This document shows, in pieces, positions 1-8,314 of a stretch of 64,000 nucleotides of DNA. The notes below the pieces were generated by a model, which worked only from the letters and a program-made list of their open reading frames with translations, searched no databases and was not told the DNA's origin. How positions within the stretch are numbered: position 1 is the first letter of the stretch; each line of letters opens with the position of its first letter. The stretch comes from Leisingera aquaemixtae (GTDB lineage: Bacteria > Pseudomonadota > Alphaproteobacteria > Rhodobacterales > Rhodobacteraceae): assembly GCF_019801145.1 (NCBI RefSeq), contig NZ_JAHVJQ010000008.1, positions 1 through 64,000 of the forward strand, read 5' to 3'. The position numbers and the translations under genes are program-made.

Positions 1-846
1 CCCGCTGGCGACGGTGGTGAAACTTCGGATCCGGCGGATGAACCCGATGGCGATGGAGGCACTTCGGATCCAGAGGACGAGCTAGCTGGTGACGGTGACA
101 CCTTGGACCCGGAGGATGAACCCGCTGGCGGTGACGGTGGCACCTCGGACCCGGAAGACGAGCCCGCTGGCGACGGCGGTGAAACTTCGGAGCCGGAGGA
201 TGAGCCCGCTGCCGACGGTGACGGTACCTCGGAGCCGGAGAATGAGCCCGCTGGCGATGGAAACAATGGCCATGGCAACGACGCCGACGGCCATGACGAC
301 AGCAACCCAGGGAAGGGGGCCGGAAAGGGCGGAAAATCCGGAAAGGATGATACCGGCGACGGCAACAATGGCCATGGCAACAATGCCGACGGCTATGACG
401 ACAGCAACCCTGGGAAGGGGGGCGGAAAGGGTGGAAAATCCGGAAAGGATGATACCGGCGACGGCAACAATGGCCATGGCAACGATGCCGACGGCCATGA
501 CGGCAGCAATCCCGGGAAAGGGGCCGGAAAGGGTGGAAAGTCCGGAAAGGATGAAGCTGGCGACGGCAACAACGGCCATGGCAACGACGCTGACGGCCAT
601 GACGGCAGCAACCCAGGGAAGGGGGAGAAACCGGAAGAAGATCAAAATTCGGCAAGTTTTCAGTCAGCAGATGAAGAAGCGTTCGAATCCAATGAGAATG
701 AAGACTGGATGGATGCTATCGAAGAAAAAAACTCCGAGAATGTGTCTGAAGATGCAGTAAATTTGTCTGAGGATGCAGAAGGAGCAGTAACATTCGATGA
801 TGATTTGGACATCGATATGGATAGTTCGGATGTAATAAATTGGTGA
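1..846 (+). CDS. Asp/Gly-rich repeat protein, 3' part only
   Basis: The reading frame is open from the first base of the window, so the start lies upstream and only the C-terminal 281 residues are seen. The first part repeats a roughly 15-residue acidic unit of the type DPEDEPAGDGGETS. It is followed by three full copies and one truncated copy of a 34-residue unit beginning GDGNNGHGNDADGHD and ending in a GKGAGKGGKSGKDDT stretch (copies start at 253, 355, 457 and 559). The last 70 residues are acidic and non-repetitive and end in SSDVINW. No catalytic motif or membrane segment is visible. Such composition is typical of secreted or surface proteins, but the family is not recognised and no function is assigned. 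Confidence 0.75.
   Translation, partial: PAGDGGETSDPADEPDGDGGTSDPEDELAGDGDTLDPEDEPAGGDGGTSDPEDEPAGDGGETSEPEDEPAADGDGTSEPENEPAGDGNNGHGNDADGHDDSNPGKGAGKGGKSGKDDTGDGNNGHGNNADGYDDSNPGKGGGKGGKSGKDDTGDGNNGHGNDADGHDGSNPGKGAGKGGKSGKDEAGDGNNGHGNDADGHDGSNPGKGEKPEEDQNSASFQSADEEAFESNENEDWMDAIEEKNSENVSEDAVNLSEDAEGAVTFDDDLDIDMDSSDVINW
253..627 (+). repeat. Tandem 102-bp coding repeat, 3.7 copies
   Basis: Copies begin at 253, 355, 457 and 559, each 102 bp (34 codons) except the last, which stops after about 22 codons. The repeats differ by a few substitutions such as GHGND/GHGNN and DDT/DEA. The repeat lies wholly within the acidic repeat protein and keeps its frame. Confidence 0.9.
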
Positions 847-1080
847 TTCTGCTCTGAGCCCAAACCGCGGACCGCCAGAAACTGGATTTCTCCGGCTCTG
901 TTACGATGACGGGCTGGTGACGCCATCGGGATAATGCATGGCAATCGGGACGTTGTTTCCGATTGCGCTGTGGGGGCTGTTCTCATTTTAGTGCCGACGC
1001 CAATCCTCCGGCTTTTCCGCATCTTTTGTCTCCTCGTTTGGAGAACAGGCTAACTTCAAAACGCGGACTTTTCAGGGGAG

Positions 1081-1222
1081 CACGTCAATTCCGCCCGGAG
1101 CTTCCTGTTAAACGCCTCAATGAAGCCATTGTCCGTGAGTTTTCCGGGCAGTGAGAAGTCGAGGGTAACGTTCTTGGCGTAGGCCCAGAGGTCGAGATAT
1201 CGCGAGATGAACTCGCTGCCGG
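1081..1222 (-). pseudogene. IS3-family transposase OrfB fragment
   Basis: The reverse strand reads TGSEFISRYLDLWAYAKNVT and then LDFSLPGKLTDNGFIEAFNR, the C-terminal part of an IS3/IS407-type integrase-core transposase. It includes the last catalytic glutamate in the FIEAFN motif. No start, no upstream DDE residues and no full frame remain, so this is a relic. The rest of the 847-1401 gap shows no gene I can support. Confidence 0.8.
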
Positions 1223-1401
1223 TCCTTACCTCTAAGCCCTTCCCTCAATCTTTCCTTTATGTTTCACCGTTAGGAAAAAATACTAATTGGAAGCAGCAAC
1301 TTAACCCCGCCAGTTCTGCTCGTGATTCGAGTTCTTCAAGTGCCCTGCGGCTTCTGAATGCCAATAACCCTCTGATCTCAGATGGATAAGAAAGACAAGC
1401 C

Positions 1402-1716
1402 ATGCTCAAGCAGTTCGAAGAAACAGAATCTCGTTTACGCATGAAAATCCCTTGCACACTGAACTTTCCAAGCTTCTGCAGCCGGGGCATAACTCTGAAC
1501 ATTAGCTACAGTGGCATGGGTGTTGAACTCGTGGAAGAGAGCCTTCAATTTAATCGCAGAGACCTTCAATCGGTGACAGTTGAGGGAGTTGGGACGTTGG
1601 AAGTTCACGTTATTTGGAGGCAAGGTTCTCGGATCGGACTGAAATTCGTTTCCAAACGAATTGCCCGCCCCATTCTGGACGCCTTCTTTACGAAGATCGG
1701 CGACTTCCCATTCTAA
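1402..1716 (+). CDS. PilZ-like domain protein
   Basis: A 104-residue single-domain protein. After a basic start (SRLRMKIP) it carries NISYSGMGVEL, which fits the (D/N)xSxxG element of PilZ domains. It is followed by a beta-rich segment ending VIWRQGSRIGLKFV, where the conserved small-residue turn is expected. PilZ domains bind cyclic di-GMP, but the N-terminal RxxxR element needed for that is incomplete here (RLRMK), so ligand binding is uncertain. It stands alone between IS and recombinase relics, with no partner nearby. Confidence 0.6.
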   Translation: MLKQFEETESRLRMKIPCTLNFPSFCSRGITLNISYSGMGVELVEESLQFNRRDLQSVTVEGVGTLEVHVIWRQGSRIGLKFVSKRIARPILDAFFTKIGDFPF

Positions 1717-1929
1717 ATAACCTGCTTCAGAGGCAGTCTCTGCTGTCGCATTCAGAGGATCTCCAAATTTCGCAATTGCAGAAATCGCCGCGCGTTCTCC
1801 GGGCAGCTCATTTTTTGTCCGATAGGCCGACCTCATAAACAGGCGCTTGGCGGGTCGGAGGATCTGCTTGCCGTTACACCGCAAGGCCGCTTTGGGTGCC
1901 GCCCGCATCAGGCACTTAACATGCGCCCG

Positions 1930-2251
1930 CCAGCCCCCGAGACTCTACTTCGAATTGGCACATAGAAATGGGGCTGGACAGGGTTTTGCTCTGAATGATC
2001 GAGGCGCGTTCTTTGACCTAACCAGAGACAAACACATCTGCGACCTTCAGTTTCACTAGGTCGCAACCACGCAATTTGCTGTCTATAGCCAGATTGAAGA
2101 GAGCCAGCTCGCGATGGTTCTCCGCGATTTCCAATCGTACACGGATGGCCCAAACATGTTTCGGCATCAATGGACGCTTCTGTCCAACAACCCGCCCCTT
2201 GTTCCAGACAGGGCGGCAGGCGCGTATGGCTGGTAGGTTTGCGATAGTCAT
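1930..2251 (-). pseudogene. Tyrosine recombinase/integrase remnant
   Basis: Reading leftward from MTIANLPAIRAC, the frame gives NKGRVVGQKRPLMPKHVWAI and then FNLAIDSKLRGCDLVKLKVA. This is the N-terminal half of a small tyrosine recombinase family common in alphaproteobacteria. A stop after DVFVSG interrupts it, the frame resumes with VKERASIIQSKT and QFEV, and then degenerates. The catalytic R-H-R-Y core is missing, so it is inactive. Between 2252 and 2464 I see nothing that I can support. Confidence 0.75.
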
Positions 2252-2464
2252 GGCGGCTCCTCCAATCCGCCACGTTCCGCCGCATCGCCAATCCGTCATT
2301 GGCAGTCCAGAGTAACACGATGAAGGCTGGTCTTTTAACGGTTGTAGACGAGCCCTTTGCTGCCCTTGGCCGCTCAGTAGCTCCTCGCATTTGCAGCGCG
2401 TCGCGAACGGCGCTAATCAGCCGTTCATTTTGAGCTTGAGATACGTCAAAGGCGCGGCACAAAC

Positions 2465-2893
2465 TTATGAATGGTAGTCACTCAAATCCTCGGGTGCATG
2501 AAGCAATGTCCCGTTGTACTTTGTGAGATCATCGTTCATCTGAAGCCAAGACAGCTTGCTCTGGTAATTCACGTGAAAGGTTGGCTTGAAGTCCTCTGGA
2601 TTTTCCAAGGACGCTGCATATAGGTGCATCCCTCCGGCATAGTGGTCAGCTTCAAAACCAATCGGCGATCCGCAGTCTTTGCAAAAATGCCTAAAAACGC
2701 CTTTGGAACTTTCAAGCGTCTTTGGCTCCTTACCTGTCCACTTGAAATTCTTGATCGGTACACCAAGCCAGGCGACAACCGGCGCAGCACAATTTCTGCG
2801 GCAATCGTCGCAATGACAGTAGCAGGCCCAAGTCACTTCGCCCTCAAATTCCCACCGCGTTTCTTTGCACAAGCAGTAGCCACGTGTTGCCAT
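2465..2893 (-). CDS. GFA-family (CENP-V/GFA domain) zinc protein
   Basis: A 142-residue protein with the zinc-binding cysteine pattern of the glutathione-dependent formaldehyde-activating enzyme family. It has CLC near residue 8, CYCHCDDC at about 24-31, and CKDCGSPIGF at about 70-79. Full family length is about 120-160 residues. Members bind zinc, and some have been linked to glutathione-dependent formaldehyde chemistry, but most are functionally undefined. It stands alone. A second family member lies at 25509. Confidence 0.85.
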   Translation of the reverse strand: MATRGYCLCKETRWEFEGEVTWACYCHCDDCRRNCAAPVVAWLGVPIKNFKWTGKEPKTLESSKGVFRHFCKDCGSPIGFEADHYAGGMHLYAASLENPEDFKPTFHVNYQSKLSWLQMNDDLTKYNGTLLHAPEDLSDYHS

Positions 2894-3301
2894 TTGTTCC
2901 TCCAGCTATCGAACCAAGTAGCAGAAACACCTGACCGGAGTATCGGCTTCCCATTGTCAGGATCTATCGCAAGCTCCCCTACTTCTGCCGGGCAGAATTT
3001 GGACTGATTGCATTCTGGATGCGACACGGGCCCAATACCCAAGTTGGGCTCATCATTGCCGCACTTTTCTCCAAGCTGGGGCAGTGTTGAGCCCATTGCG
3101 GACCTTCCTGGTGGTATCGAACTTCGCCGATGCAGCAAGACGCAACCAGCGAAAAGCAGACGTTTAGTGGCCGGTTGCCGAAACCTAATGGCGCGGTTCT
3201 GGAAGCTCAGGGCGCAGCTCAACCCGTATACATTGGTTGGGCACGCCAAGGTGCGCAAGAAAGGTGACGCGATCAGCCTTCTGCGGCCGCCATTCGCCTG
3301 C
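2894..3301. other. Intergenic stretch without a supported gene
   Basis: Both strands contain open frames here, but none shows recognisable domains, a good ribosome-binding site or normal composition. It may be decayed mobile DNA, given the relics on its left. I see no RNA gene or clear repeat. Confidence 0.4.
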
Positions 3302-3811
3302 CTAGAGGCTCTCTGCCAGGCGGTGTGCGCTTTTGACAGCTTCATCGCCGTGAAGCGGCCAGCTTTGGGTTAACCCTTCAAAAATGAGCGAGAGGTCCAT
3401 CTCACACTCCTCAATGCCGGCAGCCTTGGCTGCCCGGGATGCCACTTCGGTCTTGTGACGCTTCAGCAATTCCTGAAGACGCTCATTTTGCGGGGCGGCT
3501 GCAACGGCAGCATGAAACAGGCACCCGCGGGGCGCCTCCTGCGCCATCCATTGCGCAATCCGGCCGATGATCTCAGAGCGCACGCTGGGGCCGGTGCCTG
3601 GCAGGTCCCTGAAGATGTGCTCCAAATAGCGGTGGTGGCGGTGCTCCAGCGCGCGCAGGACCATCTCTTCGCGCGACGGCGTGTATTTGTAGAGCGTGCG
3701 CATGCTGACCCCGGCTGCCTCCCGCAGGGTTTCAACGGCCGGTTCGGCAAATCCGAATTCGACAAAGGCCCGTTCCAGGCCGGCAGCAATTTTGGTGGCG
3801 GTATCCGTCAT
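3302..3811 (-). CDS. TetR/AcrR-family transcriptional regulator
   Basis: A 169-residue repressor-type protein. The N-terminal helix-turn-helix is seen in VETLREAAGVSMRTLYKYTP, with the TLYKY recognition-helix signature of TetR proteins. The remaining helical part would bind an inducer. The gene diverges from the MDR oxidoreductase, and two identical palindromes lie in the 64-bp gap, the nearer one 11 bp from this start. It most likely represses itself and the 3876-6867 operon. The inducer is unknown. Confidence 0.88.
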   Translation of the reverse strand: MTDTATKIAAGLERAFVEFGFAEPAVETLREAAGVSMRTLYKYTPSREEMVLRALEHRHHRYLEHIFRDLPGTGPSVRSEIIGRIAQWMAQEAPRGCLFHAAVAAAPQNERLQELLKRHKTEVASRAAKAAGIEECEMDLSLIFEGLTQSWPLHGDEAVKSAHRLAESL

Positions 3812-3821
3812 GCTTGACCGT

Positions 3822-3839
3822 GTAGAATGTTTATTCTAC
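3822..3839. promoter_or_regulatory. Operator 1 for the TetR regulator
   Basis: GTAGAATGTTTATTCTAC is a perfect inverted repeat with 7-bp arms and a 4-bp spacer. Its arms are identical to those of the site at 3848, with 26 bp between centres. The position between two divergent genes, one a TetR regulator, makes it a probable operator. Confidence 0.75.
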
Positions 3840-3847
3840 CAAGGCAA

Positions 3848-3865
3848 GTAGAATGATGATTCTAC
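3848..3865. promoter_or_regulatory. Operator 2 for the TetR regulator
   Basis: GTAGAATGATGATTCTAC has the same 7-bp arms (GTAGAAT/ATTCTAC) as operator 1 with a different 4-bp spacer. It ends 10 bp before the start of the MDR gene, where a bound repressor would block initiation. Confidence 0.75.
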
Positions 3866-3875
3866 ATGAAGGCGG

Positions 3876-4925
3876 ATGTGTATGCTGAGCAAAAGAATGA
3901 GCGGTGTCGTGCTGACCGGCCATGGCGGGCCGGAGATGCTGGAATGGCGGGATGACCTGCCAGTGCCCCGCCCGGGATCGCGGGATGTGCTTGTGCGGGT
4001 GCGTGCGGCGGCAGTGAACAACACCGATATCAACACGCGGATCGCCTGGTATTCGAAGGGGGATGGTGAGGCAGACGACGCAAGCTGGTCAGGAAAGCCT
4101 TTGGAGTTTCCCCGCATTCAGGGTGCGGACGTCTGCGGGGAGATTACTGCCGTCGGCGCGGAGGTTGATCGCGCCAGGATCGGAGAGCGGGTTCTGATCG
4201 AGCCATGCATCCGCGAGGCGGATGGAGGCGTACTGAAAACACCCTGGTACTTCGGTTCGGAGTGCGACGGCGGCTTTGCGCAGTATGCTCGTGTCGCCAG
4301 CCACCATGCCCACCGTATCAACAGCAGTCTTACAGATTCTGAGCTTGCCTCCTTCCCCTGCTCCTATTCGACGGCAGAAAACATGCTGACCCGGGCAAAT
4401 GTCCGGTCCGGCGAAACTGTTCTGGTTACCGGCGCTTCAGGGGGCGTAGGCTCGGCCGCCGTGCAGTTGGCCCGCGCGCGCGGTGCGACCGTTATTGCTG
4501 TGACCAGCCCTGCAAAGGCCGAAGCTCTGCGTGAGCTTGGCGCCGCAAGAACGCTCGGCCGGAACGACGATCTGCTTGCGGAACTCGGAGCCGGTAGCGT
4601 CGACGTGGTGATTGACCTGGTGGCAGGGCCGCAGTGGCCGGCCTTGCTGGATGTGATGCGCCCGGGCGGGCGCTATTCCGTGGCGGGCGCTATCGGCGGC
4701 CACATGGTCGATTTGGATGTGCGTACACTCTATCTGAAGGATCTTAGCTTCTTCGGCTGCACGGTGCTGGAACCCGATGTCTTCAGCAATCTGGTCGGCC
4801 GTATCGAACGCGGCGAAATCAAGCCGCTTGTTGCGGAAACCTACGCTCTGCAAGACATTGGCAAGGCGCAGGAAAGTTTTGGCCAAAAGGGCCACACCGG
4901 CAAAATCGTCCTTAAGGTGTCATGA
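3876..4925 (+). CDS. MDR-type NADPH:quinone reductase-like oxidoreductase
   Basis: A 349-residue protein of the zinc-type alcohol dehydrogenase/quinone reductase superfamily. The GroES-like N-terminus (LVRVRAAAVNNTDINTRI) is followed by a Rossmann fold with GASGGVGSAAVQLARARGA at about residues 187-205 for NAD(P)H. The lone cysteines do not form the structural-zinc cluster, so a zinc-independent reductase is more likely. ATG codons at 3882 and 3897 are alternative starts. Its stop overlaps the PrpD gene start by 4 bp (ATGA), indicating an operon under the TetR regulator. The substrate is unknown. Confidence 0.8.
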   Translation: MCMLSKRMSGVVLTGHGGPEMLEWRDDLPVPRPGSRDVLVRVRAAAVNNTDINTRIAWYSKGDGEADDASWSGKPLEFPRIQGADVCGEITAVGAEVDRARIGERVLIEPCIREADGGVLKTPWYFGSECDGGFAQYARVASHHAHRINSSLTDSELASFPCSYSTAENMLTRANVRSGETVLVTGASGGVGSAAVQLARARGATVIAVTSPAKAEALRELGAARTLGRNDDLLAELGAGSVDVVIDLVAGPQWPALLDVMRPGGRYSVAGAIGGHMVDLDVRTLYLKDLSFFGCTVLEPDVFSNLVGRIERGEIKPLVAETYALQDIGKAQESFGQKGHTGKIVLKVS

Positions 4926-6280
4926 TGGAGAAAGACATTTCCGCCCCGGGTTTCATCCACGGGCTGCGTGCGGCTTCCGTTCCCGCGGATGTGCTGCAGA
5001 TGGCCAGGCGGTGCTTTGTGGACACTTTAGCGGTCTGGGCGGCGGGAATGCAGACTGAAGCCAGCCGGATAGCACGCAACCACGCGGCAAAGCGCTATCC
5101 GGGCACATTGCCGTTGCCGTTCGACGGCCGCCGGGTGAATCCGGTCGGCCTGGCCTTTTCCGGGGCGGCAAGCATTGACGCACTTGATGCCCATGATGGC
5201 CATCAAGTGTGCAAGGGCCATGCCAGTGTTGCTCTGGTGCCTGCGCTGATGGCCGAACTGGGCACCGGCAGCTGCACGCTTGAGGAGTTTCTGTGCCATC
5301 TGATCGTGGGCGAGGAAATCGCTTTACGGGCTGCGCTGTCGCTCCATGCAACTGCGCCCGATTATCACTCGTCAGGGGCCTGGAACGCCTTGGGTTGCGC
5401 TGCCATCGCCTGCCGTTTGCGGGGGCTGACACGGGAACAAACAGGTGAAGCGCTTGGTATCGCCGAATACTATGGCCCGCGTGCGCCGATGATGCGCTGC
5501 ATCGACCATCCGGCCATGGTGAAGGACAGCAGCAGCTGGGGGGCGTTGACCGGCATCTCTGCCGCTGATTTGGCTGAAGACGGCTTCACCGGCGCACCTG
5601 CCCTGACTGTTGAAGCCCCGGAAGTGGCAGATATCTGGAGCGACCTCGGCAGCCGCTGGCGTATCCTTGAGAACAACTTCAAGGCTTTTCCCGTCTGCCG
5701 TTGGGCCCATCCGCCAATTGAAGCTGCCCTGTCACTGGTGCGCGCCAGAGAGATCCCACTGGACGAGATCGCCGGCATCACCGTATCCACTTTTCACGAG
5801 GCAACCAGGCTGACCGCAAACCGCCCCGCCGACAGCGACACGGCTCAGTACAGCTTGCCTCTTGCCGTCGCTTTGGCCCTGCGTTTTGGCACGATCCTGC
5901 CAGAACATCTATCGCCGGACCTCTACGATAGTCCGGACATCTGGCGCCTTGCAGATCTGGTCAGTTTCGAAGAGTGCGAGGCTTTCAATGAGGCCTTCCC
6001 GGCTGAGCGTTATGCCAAGGTGACTTTGGAATTGAAGAATGGCGGGCAGTTCACTTCTGAAACCAAAGCCGCGCGCGGCAACCATGACGCGCCGCTGACG
6101 GATCAGGAACTGATCGAAAAACTTGAGCTTTACACCTCACCCGTTTGCAGCCCTGAAACGCGGGCAAGCTTGGCAAGCATCTTGACGGATCCTGCCAACG
6201 CGCCTTCTCCTGAAGAAATAGTCGTTCTCTTGCAGACGTCGCAATCAGGCGGGACAAACCTCATCGGGCCATCATTATAG
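4922..6280 (+). CDS. MmgE/PrpD family protein
   Basis: A 452-residue member of the MmgE/PrpD family, whose known members are 2-methylcitrate dehydratase and cis-aconitate decarboxylase. Family features are the helical N-terminal domain with DAHDGHQVCKGHASVALVPA at about residues 81-100, and the lid-domain motif FKAFPVCRWAHPPIEAAL at about 257-274. The length is typical. No prpB, prpC or acnD genes are present, so methylcitrate metabolism is not implied. Its partners here are an oxidoreductase and a broken cupin. Confidence 0.85.
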   Translation: MMEKDISAPGFIHGLRAASVPADVLQMARRCFVDTLAVWAAGMQTEASRIARNHAAKRYPGTLPLPFDGRRVNPVGLAFSGAASIDALDAHDGHQVCKGHASVALVPALMAELGTGSCTLEEFLCHLIVGEEIALRAALSLHATAPDYHSSGAWNALGCAAIACRLRGLTREQTGEALGIAEYYGPRAPMMRCIDHPAMVKDSSSWGALTGISAADLAEDGFTGAPALTVEAPEVADIWSDLGSRWRILENNFKAFPVCRWAHPPIEAALSLVRAREIPLDEIAGITVSTFHEATRLTANRPADSDTAQYSLPLAVALALRFGTILPEHLSPDLYDSPDIWRLADLVSFEECEAFNEAFPAERYAKVTLELKNGGQFTSETKAARGNHDAPLTDQELIEKLELYTSPVCSPETRASLASILTDPANAPSPEEIVVLLQTSQSGGTNLIGPSL

Positions 6281-6318
6281 GGCACAACCGGAACCGCGCC
6301 GCAAAAAGGGAAAAAATC

Positions 6319-6867
6319 ATGCTGCAGAAAGCCTTGGAAGACCTGGTCCGGCGGATCCGGCGGGCCGCGGCATCCGAGGATCACGTATCGGCCATTCGTG
6401 CTGTGCTGCAAGACAGCCAGGCGCAAAGAGAGAAACTGGCTGATGCTATCGCAGCTCTTGAAGACGACGAGGTGATGGTCTTCGAGGATAAGTCCTGCTC
6501 GATCTGGACCTGCCGCTAATCTGCGGATGTTGTCTTTGCTCCGCACGAACATCGCATGGGCGTGCATATCGCTGTTTACCGCGGCACAGAAGTCGAAGTG
6601 CTCTATAAGCGTGAGCCCGGCAAGATGCGCCACGGCGGCAACTGTCTGGTAAAGGCCGGCGATGTGGTGCGGCTTGGAACGGAAGCCATCCATGCCATCA
6701 CGGCGGACGGCAGCGGGCAGAGCCATGCTATCCATGTCTACGAAGGTCCGCTGACCCAAATTGATCGTTCGCTGTTTGACTGGACCACTGGTGCAAAAGT
6801 CGAATTCAGCATGGAAAACTTCCACGCCATGGCGCGCCGCAAGACCAGCATGACTGAATTCAGCTGA
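6319..6867 (+). pseudogene. Cysteine-dioxygenase-like cupin, broken by an in-frame stop
   Basis: One continuous frame of 182 codons is interrupted only by TAA at 6517-6519. The first part ends DEVMVFEDKSCSIWTCR. The second continues in the same frame as SADVVFAPHEHRMGVHIAVY and ends in MARRKTSMTEFS. The joined product matches small cysteine-dioxygenase-type cupins, with the metal-site element APHEHRMGVH and a later HAIHVYEG. Relatives recalled from memory have a tyrosine after TCR, so TAT or TAC to TAA is the simplest lesion. It is the third gene after the MDR and PrpD genes. Reinitiation at ATG 6556 could still give a 103-residue fragment. Confidence 0.8.
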
Positions 6868-7294
6868 TTCAGCGCCGGGAAGAGCCCATTTTACCGATCT
6901 AGCAGTTACAGCAATTTGCAGTTGCAGCGGAATTGCGCGAGTTATGCCGACCCAAAGCTGATTTTGAGGGAGGCCAGCAACTGTTGCACGGCGGCCTGCA
7001 AAACCCGACCTTGCTCCACTACGGGGCACGATTAAAACTGAGGTCAGGCGACTAGGAATAGACAGCCTATAACCGAATTTCAGCGTGGGACTTCTAAGAA
7101 ATCGGGCATGTACACAGTTTATGCATCGGCCAGAGGAGTTTCGCTGAGCAAGTCGATGAATGTGGGCAGCACCCTTCAGGCTGGCGCGCCGCCTGTAGGT
7201 CCGCAGGCTCAATTCTTCGGAAACCGAGAAAAACATGTCGGCAAGATCAAAGCTAAAGAAGCGTTCTCAGATCCGTGCAGCTAAATCTCGGCAC
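6868..7294. other. Gap between the cupin relic and the polysaccharide locus
   Basis: The reverse strand has a long open frame through 7100-7236, but it runs antisense into the cupin and PrpD genes and shows no domain. I see no convincing gene, RNA or terminator here. Confidence 0.4.
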
Positions 7295-8314
7295 TCAGAA
7301 TACACAGCCCGCTGGTGAACTGCCTCTCTGTGAAGCGATGCCAGGAGACAAACACAGCGATTTCCAACAGTCGGAAAAATATCTTTCGTAGTTATGAGCG
7401 TGCCCCAGCCCGCGGGGGCGCGGCGGTGCTGCAAAAAGCTCCTCTAGTGCGCTCTGCCAGGGTTTAAATCCTGCGCCGTCAACCAGTGCGGCTCCATGGG
7501 ACAAGTGATCCGTAAGTCCATCGACGTTGCTGACAAGCAGCCTGCGTCCCGCTGCCAGGGTTTCAATCGCAACCAGCCCGTAGGCCTCCCATCGCGAGGG
7601 CATCATTACCGCGTCAAGACCAGCCATGGCCGCCACCGGGTTGGAAGAAAAGCCTTTGAAATGTATGCGGGGATCACCGGCGGCAAGGTCGCGGAGCAAC
7701 CTCTCCTCCGACCCCTGACCATAGATATGAAGGGCAATGCCGGGGTCGCTGAGTTCGCGGAAAGCCTTGATCAGGATATCAAACCCCTTCTGCGGTTCCA
7801 GCCGTCCAATGGCACCGATTGTCTTCACCGCGCCCTCTGACGGTGCCAGTTCTCGGAAAGCAGACAGATCAACGCAGGAGGGAATGACATGCATAGCGTC
7901 CGGCCGAACGAAACCCTCATCCCTCAGCCACTGCCCCTGTGCGGCACTCACGGCAACGACATTGTGGAACAGGGCATATGAAAGCTTGAGGAGAGCGCTG
8001 AACCGCCGTTTCCGTCTTACATTCAGAACTGTAAAGCATTTGGTGTAACTGTGCTCGACATGAATAAGGCGTGCTGCGGGGTTCAAGACACGCAAGGCGG
8101 CCAGCAAGGGTAGAAGGCGCCAGCTGATCGCAAGATGCGAAATGATCACATCCGCTTCCAGCCGCCCCACGGAATGCCTGTTCCGTTTCACCTCCAGCAA
8201 GCTGTGATCAGCCTCGCGCGTAAGATCAGGCGTTGTCATCATGTGACTGATGACGCGCATCACTCCGCCTGCAGTGGTGTCATCAACCAAGTGGGTTACG
8301 CGGATAACGGTCAT
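7295..8314 (-). CDS. Glycosyltransferase, family 4 type (GT-B)
   Basis: A 339-residue retaining GT-B glycosyltransferase. The N-terminal domain starts VTHLVDDTTAGGVMRVISHM. The donor-binding domain carries GAIGRLEPQKGFDILIKAF, then MPSRWEAYGLVAIETLAAG with the E-x7-E motif. The ATG at 8314 is chosen because it overlaps the stop of the upstream gene (ATGA); the open frame further upstream is only a shadow of that gene. It is the last gene of a four-gene leftward operon and probably adds one sugar of the exopolysaccharide repeat unit. Confidence 0.88.
   Translation of the reverse strand: MTVIRVTHLVDDTTAGGVMRVISHMMTTPDLTREADHSLLEVKRNRHSVGRLEADVIISHLAISWRLLPLLAALRVLNPAARLIHVEHSYTKCFTVLNVRRKRRFSALLKLSYALFHNVVAVSAAQGQWLRDEGFVRPDAMHVIPSCVDLSAFRELAPSEGAVKTIGAIGRLEPQKGFDILIKAFRELSDPGIALHIYGQGSEERLLRDLAAGDPRIHFKGFSSNPVAAMAGLDAVMMPSRWEAYGLVAIETLAAGRRLLVSNVDGLTDHLSHGAALVDGAGFKPWQSALEELFAAPPRPRGLGHAHNYERYFSDCWKSLCLSPGIASQRGSSPAGCVF

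Noticed and set aside
253-627. CRISPR-like array of 102-bp repeats
   Set aside because: The repeats have no variable spacers and keep a single reading frame, so they are protein-coding tandem repeats.
1908-2462. Reverse frame of 184 codons overlapping the recombinase relic
   Set aside because: It reads the relic in the wrong frame; the recognisable recombinase residues lie in another frame with stops.
6130-7236. Long reverse-strand frame of 368 codons
   Set aside because: It runs antisense through the cupin relic and the end of the PrpD gene, lacks domains and has shadow-frame composition.
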